Positions 51,863 through 61,361 are shown, counted from the first letter of the stretch. The stretch is DNA of 64,000 bases from WHTK01 sp965197795 (GCA_965197795.1 OZ240228.1:2480001-2544000), one strand, 5' to 3'. A program made the numbers and translations. The notes: generated by a model from the sequence alone, not told the origin.

Positions 51863-52928
51863 GATGCTGCTTAGACGCATTCGGATCCTCGTCTTCCGAA
51901 CCGTCAAGGCCTTTCGACGACAGCTGTAGCCAGCGTGCCGCGGCGCTTTCTTATTACGTCCTCTTCTCGCTATTCCCGCCGCTGATCTTCTCGGGCGGCG
52001 TCATAGGCCTCTTCTTGCAGGACGAATCGCTGCAGCAGGAGCTCGTCGACGAGATCATGAACAACATCCGCCTCAGCCAGGAAGAGGGCCGAAACGACGT
52101 CACTCAAGCCCTGCAGGACGTGGCGCGTGACCAGAGCGGCGCCATCGGTTTCATCGGCCTCGTCGGCCTGGCCTGGTCCGGTAGCGCCCTCTTTGGTGTC
52201 CTGCGTAGCTCATTGAATGTCGTGTTTGCGGTCGAGCGACCCCGGCCATTGCTGATCCAGAAGCTGGTCGACCTCGGGATCGTCTCTCCTTCACCCCCTT
52301 CTTCGTGCTCTCGATCGCCGCGACCAGCACCCTGCGCCTCGCCCGGCGGGCCAGCGAGGATGTGCCTATTCTCGGCGACGCCGCGCAAGCCCTGGGCCTG
52401 GGCTGGGAGATCGCGGCCTTCCTGACGCCCGTGCTGATCTCGTTCGTCGCGTTCTTCCTGGTCTACTGGCTCGTCCCGGCGCGTCGGCTTCGGCCGCGCG
52501 ATATAGTCCCCGGCGCGCTGCTCGCCGCCGTGCTATTCGAAGTCGTCAAGACCGGCTTCAACGTCTACCTGGAAAACTTCGGCAACTACGATGTCGTCTT
52601 TGGGTCGCTGGGCGCCGTCGTCGCGTTTCTCTTCTGGGTGTTCCTCAGCGCTAACACGATCCTGCTCGGCGCGGAGCTCGCCTCCGAGGTACCCGGCGTT
52701 ACCGCCGGCCTCTACGATTATCCATCCGGACCGCCTGGGCCGCGACGTTCGCTGGCGCAGAAGCTGCTGCGCCTGGCGCGAAGCCTCGTACTACGCCCGC
52801 CACCTCAGGAGGTGCTGCCCGAGGACTCGGAGAGCGCCGGTCAGGAAGGCGCCGGAGAAACGTCTCAACGACCGTGGGGAGGGGCTACAGTGCGCCGCTC
52901 AGCACGTCGACGAACTTTCCCAGCGTGA
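51863..52928 (+). pseudogene. YihY/BrkB family membrane protein with two frameshifts
   Basis: An inner-membrane protein related to YihY (once called RNase BN). From ATG 51863: MLLRRIRILVFRTVKAF, a shift at about 51925 into DDSCSQRAAALSYYVLFSLFPPLIFSGGVIGLF, then LSQEEGRNDVTQAL.. and LAWSGSALFGVLRSSLNVVF. A second shift at about 52285 leads into FTPFFVLSIAATSTLRL..VLISFVAFFLVYWLVPARRLRPRDIVPGALLAAVLFE and the end at 52928. Two shifts make function unlikely. The tail overlaps the opposite-strand regulator gene. Confidence 0.85.
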
Positions 52929-53172
52929 TGTGGGACAGGGTCGGGTGCCGAAACCCGGCCTCCGGATTAACCGAGTACGAATTGCGGCGGCCGTTTCGCC
53001 TCACGTTGAGCAACTCCGCGTCCGCCAGGTCGCGCACCACCTGCGCGATACGGCGCTCGGTCAAGCTCAGCGCCTCCGACATCTGACGCATCGTTGAATC
53101 CGGATTCGCGGCGATGTAGAACAGCACGATGCCGTGCGTCGCCATCAGATTCCAGTTCTTGCTTGGCTGCAT
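52885..53172 (-). CDS. Winged-helix transcriptional regulator
   Basis: A 95-residue DNA-binding protein. The helix-turn-helix is DSTMRQMSEALSLTERRIAQVVRDLADAELL (around 25-55) with the wing NVRRNGRRNSYSVN (56-69), as in small MarR/ArsR-like regulators. No sensor domain is present. It lies in front of the riboswitch region and reads away from it, so a role in the trehalose region is possible but not shown. Starts ATG 53172. Confidence 0.8.
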   Translation of the reverse strand: MQPSKNWNLMATHGIVLFYIAANPDSTMRQMSEALSLTERRIAQVVRDLADAELLNVRRNGRRNSYSVNPEAGFRHPTLSHITLGKFVDVLSGAL

Positions 53173-53325
53173 CGAAGCATCTCTCCGTTAGCTGGAGCCG
53201 CCGCGGCTGAAATTTCTTGCTATTGTTGGGATTACTCTACCCTCAGTCAATCTCGAAACCGCCAACGCCTGCGATTTCGAGGCCGACTGAGGACGATTTG
53301 ATAGATTCCTGAAACAACCGCCCTC

Positions 53326-53354
53326 TGGACAGGCGACGCCAAATCTCGTAGCTT
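53326..53354 (+). promoter_or_regulatory. Candidate promoter of the riboswitch transcript
   Basis: TGGACA (53326-53331) and TAGCTT (53349-53354) with a 17-base spacer, about 15 bases before the riboswitch P1 stem. The -10 box matches poorly. Confidence 0.35.
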
Positions 53355-53369
53355 ATGCACCGTACCTAA

Positions 53370-53478
53370 GGCCTAATTCCCTTTGGGGAAGCGGGGGACC
53401 CACCTGAATGGGGTGAAGTCCTCGCAAGAGGACAGGGCAGCTCTTTCAGCCCTAACCCGACAGCTAACCTCGTAGGCC
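53370..53478 (+). ncRNA. Cyclic di-AMP riboswitch (ydaO/yuaA class)
   Basis: The conserved core is clear: GCGGGGGACCCA, then TGGGGTGAAG, and TTTCAGCCCTAACCCGACAG followed by CTAACCTCGTAGGC. P1 forms between GGCCTA (53370-53375) and TAGGCC (53473-53478). An internal hairpin GTCCTC-GCAA-GAGGAC sits at 53418-53433. The ydaO class binds two c-di-AMP molecules and usually turns genes off, most often genes for potassium uptake, osmolytes and cell wall. Here a terminator follows 25 bases later and then a trehalose-phosphate-synthase-type gene, so high c-di-AMP should shut down osmolyte synthesis. Confidence 0.93.
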
Positions 53479-53503
53479 ACTGAAAGAGGATGGGTTTCGG
53501 TCA

Positions 53504-53537
53504 ACAGCCGGAGACATCCTCCGGCTGTTATTTTTCT
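53504..53537 (+). terminator. Riboswitch expression-platform terminator
   Basis: ACAGCCGGAG/CTCCGGCTGT forms a perfect ten-pair stem with a five-base loop, followed by TATTTTTCT. It lies between the riboswitch and the GT20 gene, so ligand-dependent termination is the likely control. Confidence 0.9.
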
Positions 53538-53684
53538 CCTTGCTTTTAACAGCCGGGAACGTCTCCACTGCACCAACCCTCCTCCCAAGTGATTGGAGGA
53601 GCCGGGCGGCTCACCAACGGGCCGCCCGCTCCGACAGTTGCCAGACGCGCGCAGGTGGCGCGCCGAGGCCGGAGGACCCGCCCG

Positions 53685-55211
53685 ATGATGACGCAGGTCG
53701 ACAACCTGGGCCCAGCGGCTCGATCCCACAACCAGACTCCGAATCGCCTGATCATGGCAAGCAACCGCGGGCCCGTCGAACACAGCTTCGACGAGAACGG
53801 TCGCAGACGCCGGCACGACGCGGCTGGGGGCGTTGCGACGGCCTTGAACTCCGTCGCCCGCCGACAGCCGGTCACCTGGATCGCCAGCGCCGCCAGCGAG
53901 GCTGACCGCGCCGTCGCCATACTCGGACAGCCGGTCCAGATCGGCCCTGAGAGCGGCCTCAAGCTGCTCGACCTGCCGAAGAGCGCTTTCCAGCCCTACT
54001 ACGAGTCGTTCTGCAACCCCATCCTCTGGTTCATCCAGCACTCGATGGGCGAGCTGCTTTCAGGGCGCGACATCGCCCAGGAAGCCTGCGGCTCCTGGCA
54101 CGACGGCTATCTGCCGGTGAACCAGGCCTTCGCCGAGGCGATCATCGAGGAGATCGCGGACGACGGCCGCGACACGCAGGTCATGCTGCACGATTACCAC
54201 CTCTACCTGGCGCCGCGCCTGATTCGCGCCGTCCGGCCGATGGCGGCGCTGCAGCACTTTGTCCACATCCCTTGGCCTGGCCCCGCCGCCTGGCGCCTCT
54301 TGCCGGAGCCGATCGTGCGTCGCATCTGCGGCGGCCTGCTCGCCAACGATAGCGTCGTCTTCCAGACCGAGGCCAGCGTCGAGAACTTCCTCGCCACCTG
54401 CCGCGCCTACCTCGGCGAACGCGCCGTGGTGCTGGAACGCCAGGGGTCCGTGGAATACCTGGGTCAGACCACCTTCGCTTGGGCTAACCCGGTCTCGATT
54501 GATGCGTCCGAGATGACGATCCTGCGCGCCTCGCCAATGCTGGAGCACTACCGCCAGTCGCTCGAAGCCGCGTCAGACCTCGCGACCATCGTTCGCGTCG
54601 ATCGCATGGACCCGAGCAAGAACGTCGCCGACGGCTTCGAGGCATACGACCTGCTGCTGCGACGCCACCCTGAGTTGCGCGAGAAGGTACGCTTCCTCGC
54701 GTTCCTCATCCCCTCGCGCGGCACGATCGCCGAGTATGCCGACTACCAGTCGCGTGTAATCACGCTGGTCGATTCGATTAACCGCCACTACGGCACGCCG
54801 GATTGGCAGCCGGTGACCATCTTCCTGCAGAACAACCGCACCCACGCCCTCGCCGCCATGACGCTGTACGACGTGCTGCTGGTCAACTCAATCGCTGACG
54901 GGCTCAACCTCGTCTCCAAGGAAGGCCCGCTGCTCAACGAGACCGACGGCGTGCTCGCGCTGTCCGAGACTGCCGGCTCCTGGGAGGAGTTGCACCACGG
55001 CGCGCTGCGCGTAAACCCCTACGACATCGTCGACACGGCGGATGCCCTGTACGAGGCCCTGACCATGGACCGCGAAGAGCGGCTGATGCGCGCCGGCGCG
55101 CTGCGAGAGGCGATCCAAAGCCATCAGGCCGCCGACTGGCTGAAGCAGCAGCTCAGGGACCTCGCGATCTCCCGCGATATGAAGCTGATCGAGGCCAGAA
55201 TGCCCGCATGA
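53685..55211 (+). CDS. GT20 glycosyltransferase (trehalose-6-phosphate synthase-like), riboswitch controlled
   Basis: A 508-residue retaining glycosyltransferase of family GT20, related to but distinct from the OtsA at 49640. Visible are IMASNRGPVEHSFDE near residue 22, MLHDYHLYLAPRLI near 165, HIPWPGPAAWRLLP near 194, VRVDRMDPSKNVADGF near 305 and NSIADGLNLVSKEGPLLNE near 403. The substrate residues differ from classic OtsA (DGLNLVSKEG for DGMNLVAKEY), so the acceptor may be another osmolyte precursor such as glycerol phosphate. ATG 53685 has GGAGGA at good distance. Controlled by the c-di-AMP riboswitch. Confidence 0.87.
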   Translation: MMTQVDNLGPAARSHNQTPNRLIMASNRGPVEHSFDENGRRRRHDAAGGVATALNSVARRQPVTWIASAASEADRAVAILGQPVQIGPESGLKLLDLPKSAFQPYYESFCNPILWFIQHSMGELLSGRDIAQEACGSWHDGYLPVNQAFAEAIIEEIADDGRDTQVMLHDYHLYLAPRLIRAVRPMAALQHFVHIPWPGPAAWRLLPEPIVRRICGGLLANDSVVFQTEASVENFLATCRAYLGERAVVLERQGSVEYLGQTTFAWANPVSIDASEMTILRASPMLEHYRQSLEAASDLATIVRVDRMDPSKNVADGFEAYDLLLRRHPELREKVRFLAFLIPSRGTIAEYADYQSRVITLVDSINRHYGTPDWQPVTIFLQNNRTHALAAMTLYDVLLVNSIADGLNLVSKEGPLLNETDGVLALSETAGSWEELHHGALRVNPYDIVDTADALYEALTMDREERLMRAGALREAIQSHQAADWLKQQLRDLAISRDMKLIEARMPA

Positions 55212-55240
55212 CCGGCTAGTTCCCATACTGCCACGGTGTG

Positions 55241-55279
55241 ACGCAACGAATCGGCGGTTTCCCCACCGATTCGTTGCGT
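55241..55279. terminator. Terminator hairpin after the GT20 gene
   Basis: ACGCAACGAATCGG and its perfect complement (55266-55279) form a 14-bp stem with an 11-base loop, 29 bases after the stop. No T-run follows on the plus strand. Confidence 0.7.
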
Positions 55280-55346
55280 CTGCGGATCAAACGGCGGTTG
55301 ATCTAAGGTATACGCGTCCGCCGCCCTGGAACAAAGGAGTAAACCC

Positions 55347-55709
55347 ATGGCAGACACCGTAGACGTTTGGCGCATATTCACCCGTCCGGACGGCTCCAGC
55401 AGCATGGAGCCCGTCAAAGTGAGCTTGGAAAACGGCCGCTCCGGCCTCATCGCCGGCACCGGCGTGCAGGTCGTCCAGATGCAGCCCAGCACCTCCGTCG
55501 ACTGGCACGTCGGGCCGCGGCGCCAGATCATCGCCACCGTTACCGGCGAGGGCGAGATCGAAACCGGAGACGGCCAGAAGCTCACGGTTAAGCCCGGAGT
55601 CCTCACGCTGATCGAGGACCTCACGGGCAAAGGCCACATCACGCGTAACAGCCCTCAGGGGCGCCTCTGCGTCTTCATGCCCCTGACCGACGATGCCGTA
55701 GTGCAATAG
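55347..55709 (+). CDS. Cupin-like protein
   Basis: A 120-residue single-domain cupin: VQVVQMQPSTSVDWHVGPRRQIIATVTGEGEIETGDGQKL (around 40-80) gives the first cupin motif with one His, and VLTLIEDLTGKGHITRN near 90 the second. Metal ligands are incomplete compared with enzymes, so a binding role is possible. AAAGGAG lies seven bases before the ATG. Monocistronic after the GT20 terminator. Confidence 0.78.
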   Translation: MADTVDVWRIFTRPDGSSSMEPVKVSLENGRSGLIAGTGVQVVQMQPSTSVDWHVGPRRQIIATVTGEGEIETGDGQKLTVKPGVLTLIEDLTGKGHITRNSPQGRLCVFMPLTDDAVVQ

Positions 55710-56022
55710 CCGCGACCATCCCCCAGGGCTTCTCGCCCGGCACCGACCAGGGCAACCTCGGTTTGCGAGCGACCGCCTGCCCGAGCGGCGGACTTCAGAC
55801 GCTCGTCGCGCCACCTGTCGCCGCGTAGGCCCCACGTCCGCGACGACTCAGATCCGACGCCGCGCGCCCACCCAACCGTCATCCTGGAGGCGAACGCCGA
55901 AGGATCAAAACGGATCGTCGAGCCGCTTCGGATCGCCCGCCAAGAGAGATATCGCCTTCAGGAGCCGCGCTGAACGTCCGCCCTCTAAGACCCGGGGCCA
56001 GAACTAACGCATGACGCATGAC
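55710..56022. other. Intergenic stretch without a gene
   Basis: No supported reading frame. It contains one dispersed repeat-like segment (CATCCTGGAGGCGAACGCCGAAGGATC region, 55881-55907), similar to inverted text near 33440. Confidence 0.6.
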
Positions 56023-56712
56023 TCAAGACTGATCCGCCTGCTTCTTCTTCGCCACCACGATGAACAAAGGGTCCGTGTGGACCTCCCCTGAGGCCACCTG
56101 CTCCTTCAGCTCCTCCGGCACGCCAAACCCGTTCGTTCTCGGGCTGAAATCGAACGCGTCAGCCTCGTCGAATGCGCCGGCCTCCTCGGCGTACATCGAA
56201 ACCAGGCCGGCGCGCCCCTCCTCGTCCAGCGCGGTCCAGACCCGCATCGCCTTCATCGGGAAGCAGCGGTTGGAAAACGCGACGATCAGCGGACAGCCCG
56301 GCTTCAGCACGCGCCCGATCTCCGTGAAAACCTCGACCGGCCGCGACAGATACTGCACCGAGACGCAGATCGTGACCCCGTCGAACCTGCCATCCTCGAA
56401 CGGCAGGATCGGGTCCTGGTTCAGGTCCTGCACCACGTACTCCGACAGCGCCGGGTTCGCCTTCAGCTCCTCTTCGTTCATCCCGTGCCCGACGACGCCT
56501 CGGCGCGGCAAGTCAGGCGGGATGTGCGACACCCAGCTGCTCATCAGGTCGAGGTACTCGCCCTCCGGCGGCAGTAAATGGCGGTACGCCTCGCCTACGG
56601 CGGCGATCGCGTAGTCGTCGATGTGGTTTACGAAGCGTGGCGAATCGTAGAAGACGCTGTCCGGCGACTCGTCATCTTTGCTAAACGCCTCGGGCGGAAA
56701 CTCAGACGTCAC
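56023..56712 (-). CDS. SAM-dependent methyltransferase-like protein
   Basis: A 229-residue protein of the methyltransferase type 11 fold. Visible are FVNHIDDYAIAAVGEAYRHLLPPEGEYLDLMSSWVSH (around 23-60; motif I variant without the usual glycines), VVQDLNQDPILPFEDGRFDGVTICVSVQYL (around 92-122) and IGRVLKPGCPLIVAFSNRCFP near 133. The degenerate SAM loop leaves catalysis open. The start is GTG 56712, overlapping the previous gene's TGA by four bases, so it is co-translated with it. Confidence 0.78.
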   Translation of the reverse strand: MTSEFPPEAFSKDDESPDSVFYDSPRFVNHIDDYAIAAVGEAYRHLLPPEGEYLDLMSSWVSHIPPDLPRRGVVGHGMNEEELKANPALSEYVVQDLNQDPILPFEDGRFDGVTICVSVQYLSRPVEVFTEIGRVLKPGCPLIVAFSNRCFPMKAMRVWTALDEEGRAGLVSMYAEEAGAFDEADAFDFSPRTNGFGVPEELKEQVASGEVHTDPLFIVVAKKKQADQS

Positions 56713-57714
56713 GTATCCAACGTACCCGCGGCGTAGACCTGAGCGTAGCTCAGACGTTGCCGCGTCAGGCCCTGCTCCTGGTTGAAGTCGAGGAACCAGT
56801 CGATCGTGTTGTGGTCCGCGGCGATACCCATCGGATACACGTCGCCCCACTCGGCCACCTGGTCGCGAATCGCCTCGCGAGCGTGCATCAGCATCGAGTA
56901 GCTGTTGCCGTCACCTAGCGCGTCGATCAGCGCCAGCCGCTTCGACTCGAGGAAGGCGTCGTACAGCTTGCGCGCCAGGTCCGGATGCTCGCGGTTGAGC
57001 CGCCCGCCCAACACCATGACGTGCGTCGGCGTATGCACGCCGTGCTCCTGCCACAGTTTCCGGTTCATCGCCTGGTAATCGGGGAACATGCGCTTGACCG
57101 CTTCGCTGCGCCTCCAGCGCCGCCCAGGACGCGGCGTCGGTGATGTCTCCCGTGCTCGCATCTACTTCGCCGTCCATCAGGCGCTGCACCGGGCTCTTGC
57201 GCTCCCCCGTCGCGATCGCGATCTGCGACTCGACATCGCGATACAACGGGAGGCGTCCGGGCGCCGGCACCAGCCAGCGCAGCTTCGTAAGGTCTACACC
57301 ATAGAATCGCGCCAGCAACCCCCGACTGAAGGTCGAGATCGAGCTGGCGTAGCCCACCGTGGCGAACGTCTTGCCCTCCAGATCGTGCGGCGCACCGATG
57401 CCGCGGTCGGCCCTCACCCAGAGGTAGTTGTAGACCGGCTTGCGCTTGTTGAACACCGGCAGGCAGACCATGTCCCAGCCCGCCTCGATCGCCTGGATCA
57501 CGTCGCCAACGTTGGTGTCGAGCAGGCCGAAATCACCCGCCGGGAACTTCGGATTGTCGAAGAACCCCGCCTGCTGCATCGCGACCGATGGCCGGATTGT
57601 CACGCCGTCGATCGGCACGCGGCCCTGCAGCAGCGGCTGCATCAGGTCGTAGCGGTGGTTCGGCAGGAACCCATGTCCCTCCAGAGTGATCTCGATTGTC
57701 GATTGGTTCGTCAT
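56709..57714 (-). pseudogene. Dihydroxyphthalate-decarboxylase/SBP-like protein with frameshift
   Basis: A relative of the protein at 40337-41251. From ATG 57714: LQGRVPIDGVTIRPSVAMQQAGFFDNP, DFGLLDTNVGDVIQAIEAGWDMVCLPVFNKRKPVYNYLWVRAD and LEGKTFATVGYASSISTFSRGLLARFYGVDL. Near 57105 the frame changes by one, and EAVKRMFPDYQAMNRKLWQEHGVHTPTHVMVLGG.. continues to the TGA at 56709. Both halves are well conserved, no signal peptide. One lesion only, so a sequencing or assembly error cannot be ruled out. It lies between an FAH-family gene and a methyltransferase gene. Confidence 0.8.
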
Positions 57715-57729
57715 AACGCCCCGCCTTGC

Positions 57730-58770
57730 CTAGCTCTTCGCGACGATGCGGTTGCGCAGCGTCCCCATCTCCGGGTTCGACACCTCCACGACGTCGCCCG
57801 GCTTGAGGAAGCGCTGCGGTGCGCGCAGCGGCGCCTGACCCGGCTCGCTCGGCAGTAGCTCGCTCGAATCCTGCGCCGTACCTGCCGTCGTCCCGGCGCT
57901 GATCACGTCGCCCGGCAGCAGCGTCATGTCGGACGACATGTACTCGAGGTACTCGGCGAACGTGAACGTCATGTCCTTCGTGTTGCCCTGCTGGCGCACT
58001 TCGCCGTTGACCCGCGTTTCCCACGAGACGTCCTGCGCGTCCGGGAACTCGCCGACCACGACGTACGGTCCCGCGGCGATCGACCCGTCGAAGTTCTTCG
58101 ACCGCATGAAGCTGGACTGCGCGTTGTCGCCGCTGGGCAGCGTCGTGCGGGCGCTGATGTCGTTCTGCAAGAGGTAGCCCCAGAAGTACGGCGCCGCCTT
58201 GTCCGCCGCCACGTCCTTGCCCTTGCTGCCCAGGATCACCGCGACCTCACCCTCATAGTCGAGCCGGTCCGTCCGTGACGGATAGACGATGTCTTCTTCC
58301 GGCCCCGCGGAGTTCTCCGGGAAGCAGTAGAAGCCCCAGATTCCTTTGGCGCGGCTCTGGTCGTACAGCTCCTGCAGCGTCGGCGCCGACCCGTCGGCGC
58401 TGCGCGACATACCGGCGCTGTGGATCACGTAGTTACCGCCGGCCATCATGATGCGGCTGCGGCTCGCGTACGGCGCCTGCAGCTTCACGTCGCCCAACGC
58501 GAAGACGATCGACGCGCCGTTGAGTCCCGTCCGCTCCGAGGCGCGCTGCAAGACGTGCTCAGCACCGCGTGCCGCCGCCTCGATCGCGCGCTCGCCCGCC
58601 TCGATGAACGCACCCAGCTCCTCCGGCGCCGTCGCCGCCGCCAGCTCGTAAGGCCGGCGCTCGCCCTGCGCCTCACCCAGCTGCTTGGCGCAGGCTCCGT
58701 TCACGTCGATCACCAACCCATCCTGCACCAGGCCGAGCCGCCGGGTGGGACCGTAGACCACAAGCTTCAT
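57730..58770 (-). CDS. Fumarylacetoacetate hydrolase family protein
   Basis: A 346-residue FAH-superfamily enzyme, acting on 1,3-diketones or oxo-acids with a metal at the active site. The metal ligands are visible in DRLDYEGEVAVILGSKGKDV near residue 170 (E-G-E) and the downstream Asp in GYLLQNDISAR near 198; SAGTTAGTAQDS near 288 and FLKPGDVVEVSNPEMGTLRN at the end are family segments. A long N-terminal domain is present. It sits with the SBP-like and methyltransferase genes in one minus-strand group. Substrate unknown. Confidence 0.87.
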   Translation of the reverse strand: MKLVVYGPTRRLGLVQDGLVIDVNGACAKQLGEAQGERRPYELAAATAPEELGAFIEAGERAIEAAARGAEHVLQRASERTGLNGASIVFALGDVKLQAPYASRSRIMMAGGNYVIHSAGMSRSADGSAPTLQELYDQSRAKGIWGFYCFPENSAGPEEDIVYPSRTDRLDYEGEVAVILGSKGKDVAADKAAPYFWGYLLQNDISARTTLPSGDNAQSSFMRSKNFDGSIAAGPYVVVGEFPDAQDVSWETRVNGEVRQQGNTKDMTFTFAEYLEYMSSDMTLLPGDVISAGTTAGTAQDSSELLPSEPGQAPLRAPQRFLKPGDVVEVSNPEMGTLRNRIVAKS

Positions 58771-58841
58771 GCTGCGCCTCCTAGAACACCGGACCTCAAC
58801 AAGATGCTCAAGACTAACGCATGCAACCTGACGCGCCCAAC

Positions 58842-59645
58842 CTAGGCGAGCCAGAACCCGCTGGGGTCCTCCTGGGGCTTGAAGCCGGCCGCTTCCGCCA
58901 CCTCCGCCGCCAGGTTAAACCCCGCCGCGACGAGGTCCGGACTGTGCGCGTCGCTGCCGAAGCAGAGGCTTCGACCGCCCTCTTCCCGCCACCAGTCGAT
59001 GACCCCGGGCCCCGGGCACAGGCTGCGTTGGATTGGCCCGCCGCGCGTCGTGTTGAGCTCGAGGGCTACGCCGCGTTTGGCCGCCGCGCGCAAGGCGCCG
59101 CGTATCTCGGCTTCGAACCGCCCTTCGTCGTACGTCTCGCCCTTCGGCCAGTAGCGCTTCGGGTAGTCCAGGTGCGCCAGCACCTCGAAGGGCAGGTCCG
59201 ACTCCAGCATCGCCGTAACGTCGGCCAGGTAGGCGCGAAACATCTCGTTCGCCGCCCCGGGTCGCAGAAAGCCGGGCTGACTGGCGTCGGCCGCCGCCTC
59301 GTTCCAGCGAATGAAATGCACGCTACCCAGCACTCGGTCCAGTGGGGCGATCGACAGGATCTGCCGCACCTTATCCGCGTGCAGATGCGGCTCCCCCAGC
59401 TCGATCCCGGAGAGAATCCGCAGCTCCGTGAAGCGCCGCCGGCAGCCCTCGATGCAATCGATGTAGCCGGCGAGATCAACCACCGCCGCGTCGCCGCGAG
59501 CCCAATCCGCGTGCTCCGTGAACGCGATCGATGGCAGGCCCAGCTCGATCGCGCGCCGGCACGACTGCTCCATCGATCCGCGGCCTGCGTCCCACGACCA
59601 CTCCGTGTGCACGTGATGGTCAGGCGGCGGGTTCACGGCATTCAC
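58842..59645 (-). CDS. PHP-domain phosphatase (histidinol-phosphatase-like)
   Basis: A 267-residue PHP-fold hydrolase with a trinuclear metal site. The ligands are visible: DHHVHTEWSWD near residue 9, AFTEHADW near 41, SGIELGEP near 79, GSVHFIRWN near 107, LAHLDYPKRY near 156 and FGSDAHSP near 229. Family members remove phosphate from histidinol phosphate or act on other phosphoesters. No histidine genes are nearby, so the substrate is open. Confidence 0.87.
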   Translation of the reverse strand: MNAVNPPPDHHVHTEWSWDAGRGSMEQSCRRAIELGLPSIAFTEHADWARGDAAVVDLAGYIDCIEGCRRRFTELRILSGIELGEPHLHADKVRQILSIAPLDRVLGSVHFIRWNEAAADASQPGFLRPGAANEMFRAYLADVTAMLESDLPFEVLAHLDYPKRYWPKGETYDEGRFEAEIRGALRAAAKRGVALELNTTRGGPIQRSLCPGPGVIDWWREEGGRSLCFGSDAHSPDLVAAGFNLAAEVAEAAGFKPQEDPSGFWLA

Positions 59646-59753
59646 CTGACTGTTCTACACCACGTAGCATGCAGATCGGTTGTTCAAGCAACCTGAATGC
59701 ATTAACCACTTGACCATCCCCACTGGAGATATTAACCAAGCGGGTTATTTGAC

Positions 59754-60536
59754 ATGCGGCCCGATCTTGGAATCGAAGCATACGCACACCTGAGCCTTAT
59801 CGAAGGCACACGCATTCTTGCTCGCTCCACGACGCATGGGGAAGTTCACGAGGAAGATGGCCTGGTTCTCGTCGCCACTGGCTTTCCGACCTCTCAGCTA
59901 AATTTCGCCTGCCTGCCAACCGTCCCTCCGGAGGCTGCTGCGGCGATTCGCCGTGCCGCGTCGTTCTTCGAAGCGCGAAGGCCTGGTTGGCGCCTCTGGT
60001 CTTGGGGCGCCGCCGCTGACACCACCGCAGCATTGGCAAATAGCCGCGGCATGGAGGAGAGAACACCGGAGCCTGGAATGCTACTTCGGCAACTGCCGAC
60101 GGGCGCTAGTCACCTCCCTACCGGGATGAGGCTTGGCTCCGTCCGTGACGCGGCCGAACTTCGCCGTTTCAACCACGTCTTCTGCCTGGCCTTTGACCTA
60201 CCGCTAGATCCCGTCGAGATGCTGTTCAGCCCAGCTCTGCTTGAGGAACCGACCGCCGATCTCCTGCTTGGCTCGATCGACACCATTCCTGCAGCAGTCA
60301 GTCTTGTCCTTCATAGCCATGGCGTGGCGCTCATATTCGCAGCCGGCACGGTGCCTGATTTCCGCCGCCGCGGTCTTGGAACTGCCATGACGTGGCAAGC
60401 AATTCAGCTGCATAGGCAGGAGTGCGCTGCCGCCTACTTGACTTCCAGCGCGATTGGCTTCTCGGTCCACAGGAAAATGGGACTGCGGCACGTCACTAAT
60501 TATCGTCGCTGGGCTATGACGCATCCGCCCGGCTGA
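59754..60536 (+). CDS. GNAT-fold acetyltransferase
   Basis: A 260-residue protein. The C-terminal half has the GNAT core: ADLLLGSIDTIPAAVSLVL near residue 168, GVALIFAAGTVPDFRRRGLGTAMTWQAIQLHR (around 191-222) with the R-R-x-G-L-G acetyl-CoA loop, and SAIGFSVHRKMGLRHV near 236. The N-terminal half resembles the inactive first repeat found in two-domain GNAT proteins. Substrate unknown. No clear Shine-Dalgarno. Confidence 0.8.
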   Translation: MRPDLGIEAYAHLSLIEGTRILARSTTHGEVHEEDGLVLVATGFPTSQLNFACLPTVPPEAAAAIRRAASFFEARRPGWRLWSWGAAADTTAALANSRGMEERTPEPGMLLRQLPTGASHLPTGMRLGSVRDAAELRRFNHVFCLAFDLPLDPVEMLFSPALLEEPTADLLLGSIDTIPAAVSLVLHSHGVALIFAAGTVPDFRRRGLGTAMTWQAIQLHRQECAAAYLTSSAIGFSVHRKMGLRHVTNYRRWAMTHPPG

Positions 60537-60653
60537 TTCGATACAAATGAGGGATCCGGCCGGACTGAAGCGTCATAATAGGCTCGCGTCTGCCGACGGC
60601 ACGAGTCTCGAGGGGGAACTGCCGCGACCTAGCGAGGCATCCAGGCCAGCACC

Positions 60654-61315
60654 GTGACCATGCAAGGCCGCCGCGGCGACACAATCGAGGCATACGTGGC
60701 GCGTCCGGAGGGCGACGGCCCGTTTCCCGGCGTCGTCGTCAGCCACCACTATCCCGGCTGGGACGAATGGACCCTCGAGGTCACCCCGAAGCTGGCCAAC
60801 CACGGCTTCGCCACGATCGCGTCCCACCTCTGGCACCGCTTCGGCCCCGGCGACCCGGACGACGTCGGCGCCCGCGGCCGCGGCATGGGCGGCATGGCCG
60901 ACGATGAGGTCGTCGGCGACGTGGCCTGGGCGGCGCGCTACCTGCGCGGCCAGCCGTACCACAACGGCAAGGCCGGCATCATCGGCTTCTGCAGCCGCGG
61001 CCGCCAGGTCTACATCGCCGCCTGCCAGCTCAGTGAGGGTCGACGCCGCGGTCGGAGGTCGACCGCACCGAGGAGGAGCTCAAGCGCCTCGGCAAGACCT
61101 ACGAGTTCTACCGCTACGACGGCGCCGGTCACGCCTTCTTCTCCACCGATCGCTATCGCTACCGCCCCGAACAGGCCGTCGACGCCTGGTCCAAGATCCA
61201 CGCCTTCTTCGGCCGCCACCTGCAGCCGGGAGCAGCAGCCGGTGGTCCGCAACGCTGGATCGGCGCCAGCTCCAACGTCTCGCTGTCGGGCAAGGTGCCC
61301 TTGCGCCCGTCCTAG
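60654..61315 (+). pseudogene. Dienelactone hydrolase with internal deletion
   Basis: A carboxymethylenebutenolidase-type alpha/beta hydrolase. From GTG 60654 or ATG 60660 it reads normally through PFPGVVVSHHYPGWDEW to the nucleophile region IIGFCSRGRQVYIAACQL. At about 61038 it jumps, in another frame, to SEVDRTEEELKRLGKTYEFYRYDGAGHAFFSTDRYRYRPEQAVDAW..FGRHL, ending at TAG 61313-61315. Some 50-60 residues with the catalytic Asp are missing. So a deletion plus frame change has destroyed the gene. Confidence 0.85.
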
Positions 61316-61361
61316 CCCGGCAAGGGCGCGTTGCCAGCGCGCAGGACGCCACTTACAATCG

